From: Streptococcus bovimastitidis
Lineage (GTDB): Bacteria; Bacillota; Bacilli; Lactobacillales; Streptococcaceae
Direction of reading: 5' to 3'
Length of the DNA stretch: 64,000 nucleotides
Assembly (NCBI RefSeq): GCF_001885095.1
Contig: NZ_LZDD01000002.1
Location: 1-64,000, forward strand
The translations under genes and the position numbers were made by a program. The notes beneath the pieces were generated by a model, which saw nothing but the letters and a program-made list of their open reading frames with translations, was not told where the DNA came from and made no database searches. This document shows positions 29,666 through 39,240 of the stretch, piece by piece; the stretch's first letter is position 1; each line of letters opens with the position of its first letter.

Positions 29666-31122
29666 TAGAACTCACCTTCCCCATAAGTTTTGTGGCGAAT
29701 AGATGAAATAAGATTCATCTTATTATCCCAAACATCTTTTGCAAGGTCGACTGGATAGTCTTGTGGATTTAAAACCCGTTTGTACTCATCCCAAAGTTTA
29801 TCGAATTCTTTTCGAGCATAAGCTTGAATGGTTTGTAGATCCGGTAAGTCATAAACTAGTTCTCCATCGACAAAAACATCTACTAACAAAGGTACAGCTT
29901 CGAAATTTTTAACGACTTTTTTGATGTAAGTATAAGTTGGGTGGAACATTTCAATTTGATCGAGACTATTAACATCGACATCTGTAAAAGTAATATAATC
30001 ACCTTCAGATTTGCCTTTATCTAAACTCGTAATCCGCCAAACTTGTTTTTTACCAGGCGTTGAAACTTTTTCGGCGTTATTGGATAACTTAATGGTGTCT
30101 TCCATTTGGCCTCCTTCATTTTCAATGGAGACCATTTTATAAACCGCACCAAGCGCTGGTTGATCATAAGCTGTTATCAACTTGGTACCAACTCCCCAAA
30201 CATCAATCTTAGCTTTTTGCATCTTCAAGTTAAGAATCGTGTTTTCATCTAAATCGTTTGAAGCATAGATTTTAGCATTAGGGAAGCCCGCTTCATCAAG
30301 CTGTTGACGAACTTTTTTAGAGAGATAAGCTAAATCTCCTGAGTCTAAACGAACACCAAGGAAATTAATACTATCACCTAACTCTTTGGCAACTTTAATA
30401 GCGTTAGGAACACCGACTTTTAAAGTATCATAAGTATCTACTAAAAAGACACAATCCTTATGAGTTGCTGCATAGGCTTTGAATGCTTCATAATCATTAC
30501 CATAGGCTTGAACTAAGGCATGAGCATGTGTTCCCGATACAGGGATACCAAACACTTTACCGGCACGAACATTACTTGTGGCATTAGCTCCGCCAATAAC
30601 TGCAGCACGAGTGCCCCAAAAAGCAGCATCCAATTCTTGAGCTCGGCGTGTACCAAATTCCAAAAGTGGTTCATCTTCAATGACAGAACGGATACGAGCA
30701 GCTTTAGTCGCAATCAAGGTTTGGAAATTAACAATATTTAGTAGGGCAGTTTCAACTAATTGGCATTGTCCTAATGGTCCTTCAACTTGAACAATCGGTT
30801 CATTTGCGAAAACCAAATCCCCTTCTTTAGCTGAACGAACTGTGAGTTCTAATTTTAGATTTTTTAGATAATCTAAGAATTCACCGTTATAACCTAATTC
30901 AGCTAGATAAGCTAAATCACTCTCAGTAAATTTCAAATTCTCTAAATATTCGACAACACGCTGTAAACCAGCAAAAATTGCATAACCATTTTCAAAAGGT
31001 TGTTTGCGGAAATACACCTCAAATACAGCTTTCTTATTATGAATACCTTGGTCAAAATAGACTTGCATCATATTAATTTGATATAAATCGGTATGTAGGG
31101 TTAAACTGTCATCTTTATACAT
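29665..31122 (-). CDS. pncB: Nicotinate phosphoribosyltransferase
   Basis: A 485-residue enzyme that makes nicotinate mononucleotide from nicotinate and PRPP. Recognisable segments are [13 protein letters not shown] near the N-terminus, [22 protein letters not shown] (the His of the SGTHAH motif is the phosphorylated one), [10 protein letters not shown] and GVGTKLITA. Full length for the bacterial long form. It is first gene of the pncB-nadE operon; a TATAAT lies about 30 nt before the start. Confidence 0.96.
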   Translation of the reverse strand: MYKDDSLTLHTDLYQINMMQVYFDQGIHNKKAVFEVYFRKQPFENGYAIFAGLQRVVEYLENLKFTESDLAYLAELGYNGEFLDYLKNLKLELTVRSAKEGDLVFANEPIVQVEGPLGQCQLVETALLNIVNFQTLIATKAARIRSVIEDEPLLEFGTRRAQELDAAFWGTRAAVIGGANATSNVRAGKVFGIPVSGTHAHALVQAYGNDYEAFKAYAATHKDCVFLVDTYDTLKVGVPNAIKVAKELGDSINFLGVRLDSGDLAYLSKKVRQQLDEAGFPNAKIYASNDLDENTILNLKMQKAKIDVWGVGTKLITAYDQPALGAVYKMVSIENEGGQMEDTIKLSNNAEKVSTPGKKQVWRITSLDKGKSEGDYITFTDVDVNSLDQIEMFHPTYTYIKKVVKNFEAVPLLVDVFVDGELVYDLPDLQTIQAYARKEFDKLWDEYKRVLNPQDYPVDLAKDVWDNKMNLISSIRHKTYGEGEF

Positions 31123-31230
31123 AATTTTGTCCTCTATTAATTATTGTTACTATTATAACATACTTTTGATTTTGAATAATTATCCGTAAACTGGAAATTT
31201 CAAAGCCAAACATTATACAGTTCTATCGTA

Positions 31231-31273
31231 AAAAAAGAAAAAGTTGAGACGACATGTCCCAACTTTATTTTTT
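31231..31273 (-). terminator. Amino acid permease terminator
   Basis: An 11-bp stem with one mismatch (31240-31250 with 31256-31266) and T-rich tail on the minus strand, overlapping the end of the permease gene. Confidence 0.7.
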
Positions 31274-32654
31274 ATTTTGATTTAAACTTAAAATTACAAT
31301 AAAGACCAAATACGATAATCCAAATTGTTGCTCCTACTGCTCCAATAAAGGTAGATTCTTGAAGGAATAATGAAACAAAAACAAAAGCGAAGAAAGCTAA
31401 AGTAATTGGTGTTGCAACTTTGTACATTGGCATAAGGAAGCCATCTGCCATAAAATCATCTGATTGACGATATTTCCAATGGGCAACCATCGTTAAGGCA
31501 TAGATTGCAATATAGACTCCTGAGGAAGAGGCTGCTATCAAAGCAAAGGCATCCGAAACTCCTGGCAATACATTAATAATAGCTGAAATACCAACTACAA
31601 AAGCAGATGCAATAATAGCTCGACTTGGAACTCCTTGTCGAGATAAACGGTTTAACTTCAAGGAATCTGTAAAGCCATTAGCATTTTCATTTGCTAATTG
31701 ATATAAGTGGCGACCTGATGAATAAAGAACTGAGTTCAATGCTGAAGCTGAAGATGTCAAAACAACAAAGTTAATCAAGGCTGCCGCCCATTTAATACCA
31801 ACTAATTGGAAAACCATAACAAATGGTGACTTATCAACGGGTAAATCCTTCCAAGGAACGATTGCCATAATAGAAATAAGTGAACCAACATAGAAAATTA
31901 CAATCCGTAATGGAATTTCCTGAATTGCTTTTGGTAAGACTTTTCTTGGATTAGCTGTTTCAGAGGTAGTAATCCCAACAAATTCAATAGCTTGGTAAGC
32001 AAAGAAGACCATTTGGAAACCCATAAAGAATTTCAAAGTACCATGAGGGAAAAACGAGAAACCAGTAGAAATATTAGTCAAACTTGCGTGACCATGAGGC
32101 GTTTCAAAACCAGTAATAATCATAAAGGCAGCTGTAACGATTAAAGCAATGATGGCAACAATTTTAATCATGGCAAACCAGAATTCAGTCTCACCAAAGA
32201 TTTTGACAGCTATTAAATTGACAGAAGCAAGTATCACTAGTGCAACTAATTGTATCATCCAAGAATGCCAACTAGGGAACCAGTATTGAACATAGGAACC
32301 TAGGGCTGTAATATCTGCCATACCAATAAAAATTAATGACACCCAATAAGAAAGTCCTGAGAAATAACCCCAACCAGGGCCGATATACTTGGTAATAAAA
32401 TTAATAAATGTATGTTGGTCTGGGTCATAATAGAGCATTTCTCCAATTGCTCGCATCATCATAAACATGAATACACCAGTTATCAGATAAACTAATACGA
32501 TTGAGGGACCAGTCAAAGAAATAGCCCGCCCAGCCCCCATAAACAAGCCCGTTCCAATTGTACCAGCGATGGCAATTAATTGGACATGACGATTTTGCAA
32601 GCCCCTTACCATTCCATTTTTTGTTTCATTATTATCATTAATCTTTTTTGACAT
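31272..32654 (-). CDS. Amino acid permease, APC superfamily (CycA/AapA-like)
   Basis: A 460-residue, roughly 12-helix transporter of the AAT family. The N-terminal signature RHVQLIAIAGTIGTGLFMGAGRAISLTGPSI and the central block GFQMVFFAYQAIEFVGITTSE are close to CycA-type D-Ser/D-Ala/Gly permeases. Substrate cannot be fixed from sequence: D-alanine, glycine or serine are likely. I start at the ATG at 32654 because GGAG is best spaced for it; a second ATG lies one codon upstream. It is monocistronic, downstream of trxB. Confidence 0.85.
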   Translation of the reverse strand: MSKKINDNNETKNGMVRGLQNRHVQLIAIAGTIGTGLFMGAGRAISLTGPSIVLVYLITGVFMFMMMRAIGEMLYYDPDQHTFINFITKYIGPGWGYFSGLSYWVSLIFIGMADITALGSYVQYWFPSWHSWMIQLVALVILASVNLIAVKIFGETEFWFAMIKIVAIIALIVTAAFMIITGFETPHGHASLTNISTGFSFFPHGTLKFFMGFQMVFFAYQAIEFVGITTSETANPRKVLPKAIQEIPLRIVIFYVGSLISIMAIVPWKDLPVDKSPFVMVFQLVGIKWAAALINFVVLTSSASALNSVLYSSGRHLYQLANENANGFTDSLKLNRLSRQGVPSRAIIASAFVVGISAIINVLPGVSDAFALIAASSSGVYIAIYALTMVAHWKYRQSDDFMADGFLMPMYKVATPITLAFFAFVFVSLFLQESTFIGAVGATIWIIVFGLYCNFKFKSK

Positions 32655-32744
32655 CATACACTCCGTTCTTAAAAAATATAATTATTATACCCTATTTTCA
32701 GAATATTTACAACATTTGCCTTTCTAAAATTTTTAGAGCAATAT

Positions 32745-32780
32745 AAAAAAAGAACTGGACACCGAATATTGTCCAATTCT
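32745..32780 (-). terminator. trxB terminator
   Basis: An 11-bp stem with one G-T pair (32751-32761 with 32770-32780), then TTTTTTT on the minus strand. Confidence 0.8.
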
Positions 32781-32786
32781 TCCCTA

Positions 32787-33701
32787 TTATTTCATATTTT
32801 CAATATAGTGATAGACACCCTGACCAGCTATGGCACCATCGCCTACTGCTGTTGTAATTTGGCGAAGATTTTTTTGACGAACATCTCCAATTGCAAAGAT
32901 ACCAGGTACAGCTGTTTTCATCTGATCATCCGTTACTACCCAGCCTTCGTTATCACAGATATCTAATTCAGAAACCATTGCTGTGACTGGTAACATTCCA
33001 ACATAAATAAAGACTCCACCAAAATCATGGCTAGTGACTTCTTCTGTTTTAACATTTTTGATGAGAACCTTGGAAACCTTAATATTATCGCCTTGAATTT
33101 CCTCAACAACAGAATCCCAAATAAATGAAATTTTCTCGTTGGCAAATGCACGGTCCTGTAAAATTTTCTGAGCTCTCAATTGATCACGTCGATGAACAAT
33201 TGTAACTGATTTAGCAAATTGTGTTAGATAGATAGCTTCTTCCACTGCAGAGTCACCCCCACCAACCACTAATAAGTCTTGGTCTCGGAAAAAAGCACCA
33301 TCGCATACTGCACAATAAGAAACACCACGGCTTGTATATGTTTCCTCACCTGGAGCATTTAATAAGCGGTATTTAGCACCAGTAGCTAAAATAACCGTTT
33401 TGGCATCAAAAGAACTGTCCTCAGTAAAAATTCGTTTGTAAGAACCGAAATCTTCAACCTTTTGAACGATACCATAAATATGCTCAACTTCAAATTTTTC
33501 TAAGGGCTCAAACATCTTCATCGATAACTCTGGACCGGAAATGTGGTCATAACCTGGATAGTTTTCAATTTCAGAAGTATTATTCATTTGACCACCCGGA
33601 GCCCCTTGTTCGATCATTCCAACCTTGAGGTTACTACGTGCCGCATATAAAGCTGCTGTCATCCCTGCAGGACCTGAGCCAATTATGATTGTATCGTACA
33701 T
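32787..33701 (-). CDS. trxB: Thioredoxin reductase (NADPH)
   Basis: A 304-residue FAD/NADPH oxidoreductase that recycles thioredoxin. The FAD-binding GxGxxG is GSGPAGMTAALYAARS (8-23), the redox-active pair is CAVC (Cys130, Cys133), the NADPH motif is GGGDSAVEEA, and GIFAIGDVR closes the FAD site. The gene lies 59 bp after the DUF4059 gene, a common streptococcal order. Confidence 0.96.
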   Translation of the reverse strand: MYDTIIIGSGPAGMTAALYAARSNLKVGMIEQGAPGGQMNNTSEIENYPGYDHISGPELSMKMFEPLEKFEVEHIYGIVQKVEDFGSYKRIFTEDSSFDAKTVILATGAKYRLLNAPGEETYTSRGVSYCAVCDGAFFRDQDLLVVGGGDSAVEEAIYLTQFAKSVTIVHRRDQLRAQKILQDRAFANEKISFIWDSVVEEIQGDNIKVSKVLIKNVKTEEVTSHDFGGVFIYVGMLPVTAMVSELDICDNEGWVVTDDQMKTAVPGIFAIGDVRQKNLRQITTAVGDGAIAGQGVYHYIENMK

Positions 33702-33760
33702 TGAATTCTCCTTATTATTTCTGTCAACATTTTATCAATCTGATTATTATTTAGCAATTC

Positions 33761-33985
33761 TTATGATTTCAAAACTAAAAGGACTGCCATAACCGCGAAA
33801 GAAAGAACGGGTACTAATAGAATAGCTATCATTAAAATATCGTAGAGAAATGCTTGTTTTTCAATCGCTGTCTTGTCTTTTTTTGAGCGAGCACGAAGAA
33901 ACATCCAAAGTAAACAAATTGCTAATACTAATACGAATGCTATTAAAAGTCCTTGTAAATATAAACTAAATAATTCTAAAACCAT
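33761..33985 (-). CDS. DUF4059 family small membrane protein
   Basis: A 74-residue protein with two hydrophobic helices (about 4-29 and 47-72) separated by a positively charged loop (RARSKKDKTAIEK), so both ends probably face the same side. It matches the uncharacterised DUF4059 family, usually just upstream of trxB in streptococci. A start with its weak upstream AAGTTT is assigned by length and context. Function is unknown. Confidence 0.75.
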   Translation of the reverse strand: MVLELFSLYLQGLLIAFVLVLAICLLWMFLRARSKKDKTAIEKQAFLYDILMIAILLVPVLSFAVMAVLLVLKS

Positions 33986-34090
33986 TAAACTTCCGACCTA
34001 TCCTATTCCAATGCTCAAACTAATTGATACTCTTTCACAAGAAAAAGTCCAGGCTAACCTAGACCATTCTATTATAGCAAAAGTCTCACA

Positions 34091-34834
34091 TTAAACATAG
34101 GATTTGGAAAACTTGTTAAAAAATTCTTTGGTCCTTTCCTCTTTCGGATGTTTAAATATTTCTTCGGGACTACCCTCTTCAATAATTTTCCCATTATCCA
34201 AAAAGAGAATTCGGTCTGCCACCTGAGCGACAAAATCCATATCATGACTAACTAATACCATGGTTTGCCCCGCTTTTGCAGCCTGGACAATAGCCTTCTC
34301 GACTTCAGCCACTAGCTCGGGATCCAAAGCGGAAGTCGGCTCATCTAAGAGTAATACCTCTGGCTTCATGGCTAAAGCTCTTGCCAAAGCAACCCGCTGT
34401 TTCTGTCCACCTGATAAGTGTCTTGGATAATGATTTTCCCGGTCTGATAATCCCACTTTTCTAAGTTCTTCTCGGGCAATCGCTGTCGCTTCTTTGTCTG
34501 AGAGTTTTTTAACAATGACCAAACCTTCCTTGACGTTATCCAAGGCTGTCCGCCTCTCGAACAAGTTAAACTGCTGGAAGACCATGGCTAATTTACGCCT
34601 TAGAATTAAAATGTCCTCGTTTTTGATTTTGAAAAAATCAAAAACAAAATCATCAATCTCAATACTCCCTTTATCTGGTTTTTCCAGATAGTTCATGCTC
34701 CTTAGAAAGGTTGATTTGCCTGCACCAGAAGCACCAACCAAGGCAATAACTTGACCTTTTTCGATTTCTAAACTGAGGTCATCCAAAACTTTTTGACCTG
34801 AAAAATATTTACTTAAATGGCTTATTTTGATCAT
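34091..34834 (-). CDS. Polar amino acid ABC transporter ATP-binding protein
   Basis: A 247-residue ATPase of the HisP/GlnQ type. Walker A is GASGAGKSTF (33-42), the Q-loop VFQQFN, the signature LSGGQKQRVALARAL, Walker B LLLDEPTSALDP and the switch His SHDMDF. It energises uptake by the adjacent permease and binding protein. Its start shares a base with the permease stop. Confidence 0.93.
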   Translation of the reverse strand: MIKISHLSKYFSGQKVLDDLSLEIEKGQVIALVGASGAGKSTFLRSMNYLEKPDKGSIEIDDFVFDFFKIKNEDILILRRKLAMVFQQFNLFERRTALDNVKEGLVIVKKLSDKEATAIAREELRKVGLSDRENHYPRHLSGGQKQRVALARALAMKPEVLLLDEPTSALDPELVAEVEKAIVQAAKAGQTMVLVSHDMDFVAQVADRILFLDNGKIIEEGSPEEIFKHPKEERTKEFFNKFSKSYV

Positions 34835-35637
34835 TAGCGTAAATCCCCCATCACTCTATCCGTCGACCTAATTGGTTCTGCAATAGCCATTCTTTTCTCA
34901 ATATAGTTGCCCAATTGTTCAATCAAGAAACTAATAAACCAATAAACTAAAGCTACCGAAATATAACGTTCAAAATAGCGATAATCCGCTCCACCCAAAA
35001 TTTGAGCTTGAGCAAACATCTCAACAATACCTGCATTAAAAGCTAAAGAGGTCCCTTTGGTTAAACCAATCAAACCATTAATTAAGGTCGGGGTTGCAAT
35101 GACAGCTGCATTAGGAATAATAACTCTTTGATAAACTTGACTAGGGGTCATCCCTAAACTCCGAGCGGCTTCAATCTCTCCTTGGTTAACAGACAAAATA
35201 GCTGCCCGAATTGTTTCACTTGTATAGGCTGCTTCATTAAAGGCAAAGGCTGTTATAGCAAAAACTGCGGCTGGAATGGCATTAATGTTCCAATGGAGAC
35301 CATAAGTGAGATTCAAGTATTTCAAGAAAAGGGGAATACCATAGTAAGTCAACATGAGTTGAACTAAAATTGGTGTTCCTCGCAAAAAGCTAACAAAAAT
35401 AGCTTGAATTGGATATAAAAATTTGATGCGATTAATTTTAACAATGGCAAAAATAAGGGCCAATAAAAGACCAAAAATGGCTCCTACAACCGTTAAACCA
35501 ATAGTGATTGGCAATCTTTGAATAATATCCGGCAGAGCATCAAAAACAGCTTTCCAGCTAAAGAGCTTGCCTTCTGGAATATGTTTTATCAGTTGATCAA
35601 ACCATGACCATGAACTGGCTAATGTAATAATTGGCAT
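34834..35637 (-). CDS. Polar amino acid ABC transporter permease (HisM/GlnP type)
   Basis: A 267-residue inner-membrane permease with about five helices and the EAA loop (GEIEAARSLGMTPSQVYQRVIIP, about 165-187) that contacts the ATPase. I use the ATG at 35637, preceded by AAGGGGAAG; an in-frame ATG 10 codons upstream has no better SD. The operon order is binding protein, permease, ATPase. The substrate is a polar or cyclic amino acid, possibly cystine, but this is inference. Confidence 0.9.
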   Translation of the reverse strand: MPIITLASSWSWFDQLIKHIPEGKLFSWKAVFDALPDIIQRLPITIGLTVVGAIFGLLLALIFAIVKINRIKFLYPIQAIFVSFLRGTPILVQLMLTYYGIPLFLKYLNLTYGLHWNINAIPAAVFAITAFAFNEAAYTSETIRAAILSVNQGEIEAARSLGMTPSQVYQRVIIPNAAVIATPTLINGLIGLTKGTSLAFNAGIVEMFAQAQILGGADYRYFERYISVALVYWFISFLIEQLGNYIEKRMAIAEPIRSTDRVMGDLR

Positions 35638-35780
35638 AACTTCCCCTTTTACTCCTATCAATATCATTTAAGTTTAGCACGGTAAATAAGACCTGTAAAA
35701 TAGAAAGAACTAATAAAGGCAATAGAGAAAGCCTATCACATAGTAATAGACTTATTTCTATTTTAGCCTCATTTATAAGA

Positions 35781-36614
35781 CTAATAGTTGAGTTCTGATA
35801 CAAAATCACCTTCAAAGAATTGTTGACTTTGTTTTTTCAAGTACCCAGATTTTTTTAATTTTACCAATCCCTTATTGACAAATTTTTGCAATTCTTTACC
35901 TTTGGCACCATCTGCAAAAATAAAGTATTCCATACCATCCTTGTCATCACCAATTTCTTCTTTCAAAGTTGAGATTTTCAAATCAAATCCTTGATCTTTA
36001 ATTGCTGTTTTTAGAGAAATAGCATCATAGAAAAGAAAATCTAATTGATCATTTTCAAGCATTTGAAGTCTTTGAGTAAATGGTGTCGAACCTGATGCAT
36101 ACGATATATCAATTGGTTTTTGATTTGGATGTTTCTTATTCCATTTTTCAAGAACCTGCATATAAATAGCACCAGACATACCTTGAGTCTTTTTACCAGC
36201 TAAATCTTTTAAAGACTTGTAACCTTTATTCCCTTTAGTGGCAATAGCATAATTCGATTTAGAAAGGGGCTTAGAAAAGAGGTATTTTTGTGCGCGTTCC
36301 TCACTATAGCCGTAGTCGTTAGCAGCGATTTGGTAGCGACCAGCATCAATACCAGATAAAATTGATGGAAAAGCGACTGTTTCAAATTTCAATTGGTATT
36401 TTTTGGAATCATTAAAGATTTTCTTTAAGAGTTCAATATCATAACCAGTCAATTTTTTTCCATCTTGGTATGTAAAAGGCTTAGTTGCAGCATCTGTTGC
36501 TACCGTAATAACCTCTTTCTCTTGAGCTTGGCTTGTACTTGTCATCATTAAAGTTAAGACCAAACCAGCCAAGAGATAGAAAGCTTTATTAAGAATTTTT
36601 TTATCGTTAATCAT
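35781..36614 (-). CDS. Amino acid ABC transporter substrate-binding protein
   Basis: A 277-residue SBP_bac_3 protein (TVATDAATKPFTYQDGKKLTGYDIELLKKIF is the family start). The N-terminus KKILNKAFYLLAGLVLTLMM is a signal peptide, but there is no lipobox cysteine: the segment ends STSQAQEKE, typical of signal peptidase I. Gram-positive binding proteins are usually lipoproteins, so it may be soluble or held by an uncleaved helix. The ATG at 36614 has a good SD (AAAGGAG); a longer frame from 36689 has none. Confidence 0.88.
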   Translation of the reverse strand: MINDKKILNKAFYLLAGLVLTLMMTSTSQAQEKEVITVATDAATKPFTYQDGKKLTGYDIELLKKIFNDSKKYQLKFETVAFPSILSGIDAGRYQIAANDYGYSEERAQKYLFSKPLSKSNYAIATKGNKGYKSLKDLAGKKTQGMSGAIYMQVLEKWNKKHPNQKPIDISYASGSTPFTQRLQMLENDQLDFLFYDAISLKTAIKDQGFDLKISTLKEEIGDDKDGMEYFIFADGAKGKELQKFVNKGLVKLKKSGYLKKQSQQFFEGDFVSELNY

Positions 36615-36711
36615 TTTAATACTCCTTTTTAATAGTACAGATAGTTTAACAAAAGTATAGTCCTTTGAAAAATAGCAAATTTCTATCACGTCTTTTAGGA
36701 ATTCCTATAAC

Positions 36712-36740
36712 AAAAAGCACCAATCCGAAGATTGATGCTT
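36712..36740 (-). terminator. DEAD-box helicase terminator (UUCG loop)
   Basis: A stem of ten or more pairs, with one G-T, closes a TTCG tetraloop on the minus strand and is followed by TTTTTG, 5 nt after the helicase stop. Confidence 0.85.
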
Positions 36741-36745
36741 GCATA

Positions 36746-38089
36746 TTAAAATGATTGTTTTTTTGCTTTACGTTCAGCACGACCACGTGCCTTACCTTCT
36801 GCACGACGTTCTTTACGACGCTTTTCATCAACCACCCATTGGATTTTTTTCTTATAGCCTGGTTTGACTTTTTTCTTTTTCTTTTTAACCAAACCGATCA
36901 TTTCAGTATCAAGTTTTTGATAAGATTTTTCACGGTTGTTACGGCGGTCTCGATCATAAGTGTCTTGGAATTCGCCGTTTTTGAGAACCTTAGGAACAAA
37001 AGCAATACCCAATTTTTCCAACTCTTTAATGTCTGAATCGTCACTTGGTTGGTATAGGGTAATCGCTGTGCCCGAAAGTCCGTTACGACCAGTTCTGCCT
37101 ACCCGGTGAACAAAGAATGACAAGTCTTGTGGGATAGCATCATTGATGACATGGCTGACACCTTCAATATCAATTCCACGAGCTGCCAAATCTGTCGCAA
37201 CAATGTATTCAAAATCAAGCTTTTTCACTTGATTCATAATCCGTTTACGCTCACGTGGCGGTACGCCACCATGAATTTTGGCTACTTTTAAACCATTCGC
37301 AACCAAGTAGCCGTGCAATTCATCTGCACGTTCTTTGGTATTGACAAAAATCATAGCCAAATAAGGCTGCATAGTTTTTAAAATGTCAAAAATCTGAGCA
37401 TTTTTATCGCGCCCTTTAGTTGAAACAAGCCAGTTATCAATATTATCAGCAATTACGGTTTCCGTTTTAATTTGTTCAATTAAAGGATTGCTTAAATATT
37501 TTTTTAAGAATGGCTGTAACTTTTGTGGAATTGTTGCTGAAAAGACTAAAATTTGAACAGCTTTTGGTAATGCTGAAGCAATTTTATCAACAGTATCTAA
37601 GAATCCCATATCCATAGTCATATCAGCTTCATCCACGACAAATGTTGTAGCTTTATGGATGGCTAAGTCCCCTGATTTAACCAAGTCATAGATACGACCA
37701 GGTGTCCCAACGACAATATGTGGTTGAGAAACTTTTAATTTTTCAATTTGACGGAGCTTGTCTGTTCCACCAACATAATTAGCAAGACGAATTTCTTTTT
37801 CCGAATGACTTGCTAATTGCTTAGCGGCATCAAAAATTTGTGTAGCTAATTCACGACTTGGGGCAGTAATCAGAATTTGAACATCTTTACCATCCTCATC
37901 CAATTTTTCGAAAATTGGCAATAGGAAGGTGTGTGTTTTCCCAGATCCTGTTTTGGATTCTCCAACTAAATCTCTGCCTGAGTTGACAATTGGAATTAAT
38001 TTTTTTTGGACTTCAGTAGGTTCGCTAAAGTTAATTTCTTCTAGCGCTTTCTGAATGTAATTTTTAAAATTATAATCTTTAAATGACAT
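36746..38089 (-). CDS. DEAD-box ATP-dependent RNA helicase (CshB-like)
   Basis: A 447-residue helicase. Motifs are the Q-motif (PTEVQKKLIPIV), Walker A ESKTGSGKTH, PSRELATQ, GTPGRI, DEADMTMDMGF, SATIP, and C-terminal DLAARGIDIEGV and HRVGRTGRNG. The C-terminal ~70 residues are strongly basic (KKKKKVKPGYKKK ... RRAEGKARGRAERKAKKQ), typical of RNA-binding tails in CshB-type proteins. I place the start at 38089, where MSFKDYNF begins, with AAGAGG upstream; an in-frame ATG at 38176 is unlikely. It acts in cold adaptation and mRNA or rRNA remodelling. Confidence 0.9.
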   Translation of the reverse strand: MSFKDYNFKNYIQKALEEINFSEPTEVQKKLIPIVNSGRDLVGESKTGSGKTHTFLLPIFEKLDEDGKDVQILITAPSRELATQIFDAAKQLASHSEKEIRLANYVGGTDKLRQIEKLKVSQPHIVVGTPGRIYDLVKSGDLAIHKATTFVVDEADMTMDMGFLDTVDKIASALPKAVQILVFSATIPQKLQPFLKKYLSNPLIEQIKTETVIADNIDNWLVSTKGRDKNAQIFDILKTMQPYLAMIFVNTKERADELHGYLVANGLKVAKIHGGVPPRERKRIMNQVKKLDFEYIVATDLAARGIDIEGVSHVINDAIPQDLSFFVHRVGRTGRNGLSGTAITLYQPSDDSDIKELEKLGIAFVPKVLKNGEFQDTYDRDRRNNREKSYQKLDTEMIGLVKKKKKKVKPGYKKKIQWVVDEKRRKERRAEGKARGRAERKAKKQSF

Positions 38090-38191
38090 AGTAACCTCTT
38101 TTTCTTTCTCATTATAACATGATTGTTTCTGACAAGCAAAAGGAGAGAGGCTTCGATTGACCCTGTCATTTTGCATTATGGCAATGCTTTT

Positions 38192-38219
38192 AAAAAAGAC
38201 TAGGACTTAGTCCTAGCCT
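38192..38219 (-). terminator. mraY terminator
   Basis: A near-palindrome (CTAGGACT around TAGTCCTAG) is followed by TTTTTT on the minus strand, 13 nt after the mraY stop. It closes the rsmH-ftsL-pbp2X-mraY unit. Confidence 0.8.
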
Positions 38220-38231
38220 CATCTTTTAATT

Positions 38232-39239
38232 TTATAAATAAAGGATTGCAAGTACGAGAAGACTTGCAAGGGCTCCTAAGGTCCACATGAAAGCATCAAC
38301 TTTCCATTCTGACCAACGATTGCCTTTACCTGAAAGGCCACCTAATTCTAAATGATGGTGAAAAGGTGTCATTCTAAAAATACGTCGACCTTCACCAAAT
38401 TTTTTCTTAGTGTATTTAAAGTAAGAAACTTGCATCATTACGGAACTTGTTTCTAGGACATAGACTAAACCAATAAGCAATAGAGTCCATTCTTGTCGCA
38501 AAGCTATGGAAATGGCTGCTAGCATGGCACCTAAGGCCAAACTACCAACATCACCCATAAATACCTTTGCAGGCTTGCGGTTAAAGATAAAGAAACCAAG
38601 AAGAGCGCCAATCATGATGGCAATTAGGAGTAAGACATCAAATTGTTTTTGGATATAAGCAATGATGCCATAAGTTGATAAACTGATTGCGACTGAGATG
38701 GAAGCAAGGCCATCAATACCATCGGTCAGGTTCACGGCATTTGAGAAACCAACAATCCAAAATAATACGAAGAAAAGATAGAGGAATCCAATGTGGAAAT
38801 GATAACCTAAAATATTAATGGAATCAATCTTGCTTGGTGCAACATGTAGAAAATAGAATATCAAGCCACCAACAATTTGTAAGAACATTTTTTGTCTTGC
38901 GGTTAAGCCCTCATTGATTTGCTTAAAGATTTTCAAGAAATCATCAAAGAAACCAATGAAACCATAAATTAAAATAACCGCTAAAATACCAGTGATTAAA
39001 CCGAGATGACTCCATTCTTTAAACATGATTAAGCCAAAGAAAAGTGACAGTAAACTAGCAACTAGAAGAAAGATAGTCCCACCCATTGTTGGTGTACCAG
39101 CTTTTTCTAAATGTTGTTTAACATCTTCATGCATTTGTTGTCCACCAATTTTTTTCATTTGGTAGAACTTTATAAAAAATGGCATGGCTGTAGCAGTTAA
39201 TATCAAGGATATTATAGCTGCTGTAATCGTTAAAAACAT
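38232..39239 (-). CDS. mraY: Phospho-N-acetylmuramoyl-pentapeptide transferase
   Basis: A 335-residue, ten-helix enzyme that makes lipid I from UDP-MurNAc-pentapeptide and undecaprenyl phosphate. Motifs are [20 protein letters not shown] (DDxxD-like FFDDFLKI), [24 protein letters not shown] and [11 protein letters not shown]. It ends the dcw fragment, one base after pbp2X. Confidence 0.97.
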   Translation of the reverse strand: MFLTITAAIISLILTATAMPFFIKFYQMKKIGGQQMHEDVKQHLEKAGTPTMGGTIFLLVASLLSLFFGLIMFKEWSHLGLITGILAVILIYGFIGFFDDFLKIFKQINEGLTARQKMFLQIVGGLIFYFLHVAPSKIDSINILGYHFHIGFLYLFFVLFWIVGFSNAVNLTDGIDGLASISVAISLSTYGIIAYIQKQFDVLLLIAIMIGALLGFFIFNRKPAKVFMGDVGSLALGAMLAAISIALRQEWTLLLIGLVYVLETSSVMMQVSYFKYTKKKFGEGRRIFRMTPFHHHLELGGLSGKGNRWSEWKVDAFMWTLGALASLLVLAILYL

Positions 39240-39240
39240 G

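Noticed and set aside
35641..35780. Weak hairpins between the binding protein and permease genes
   Set aside because: Short stems (about 4-5 bp) cannot be separated from chance in AT-rich sequence.
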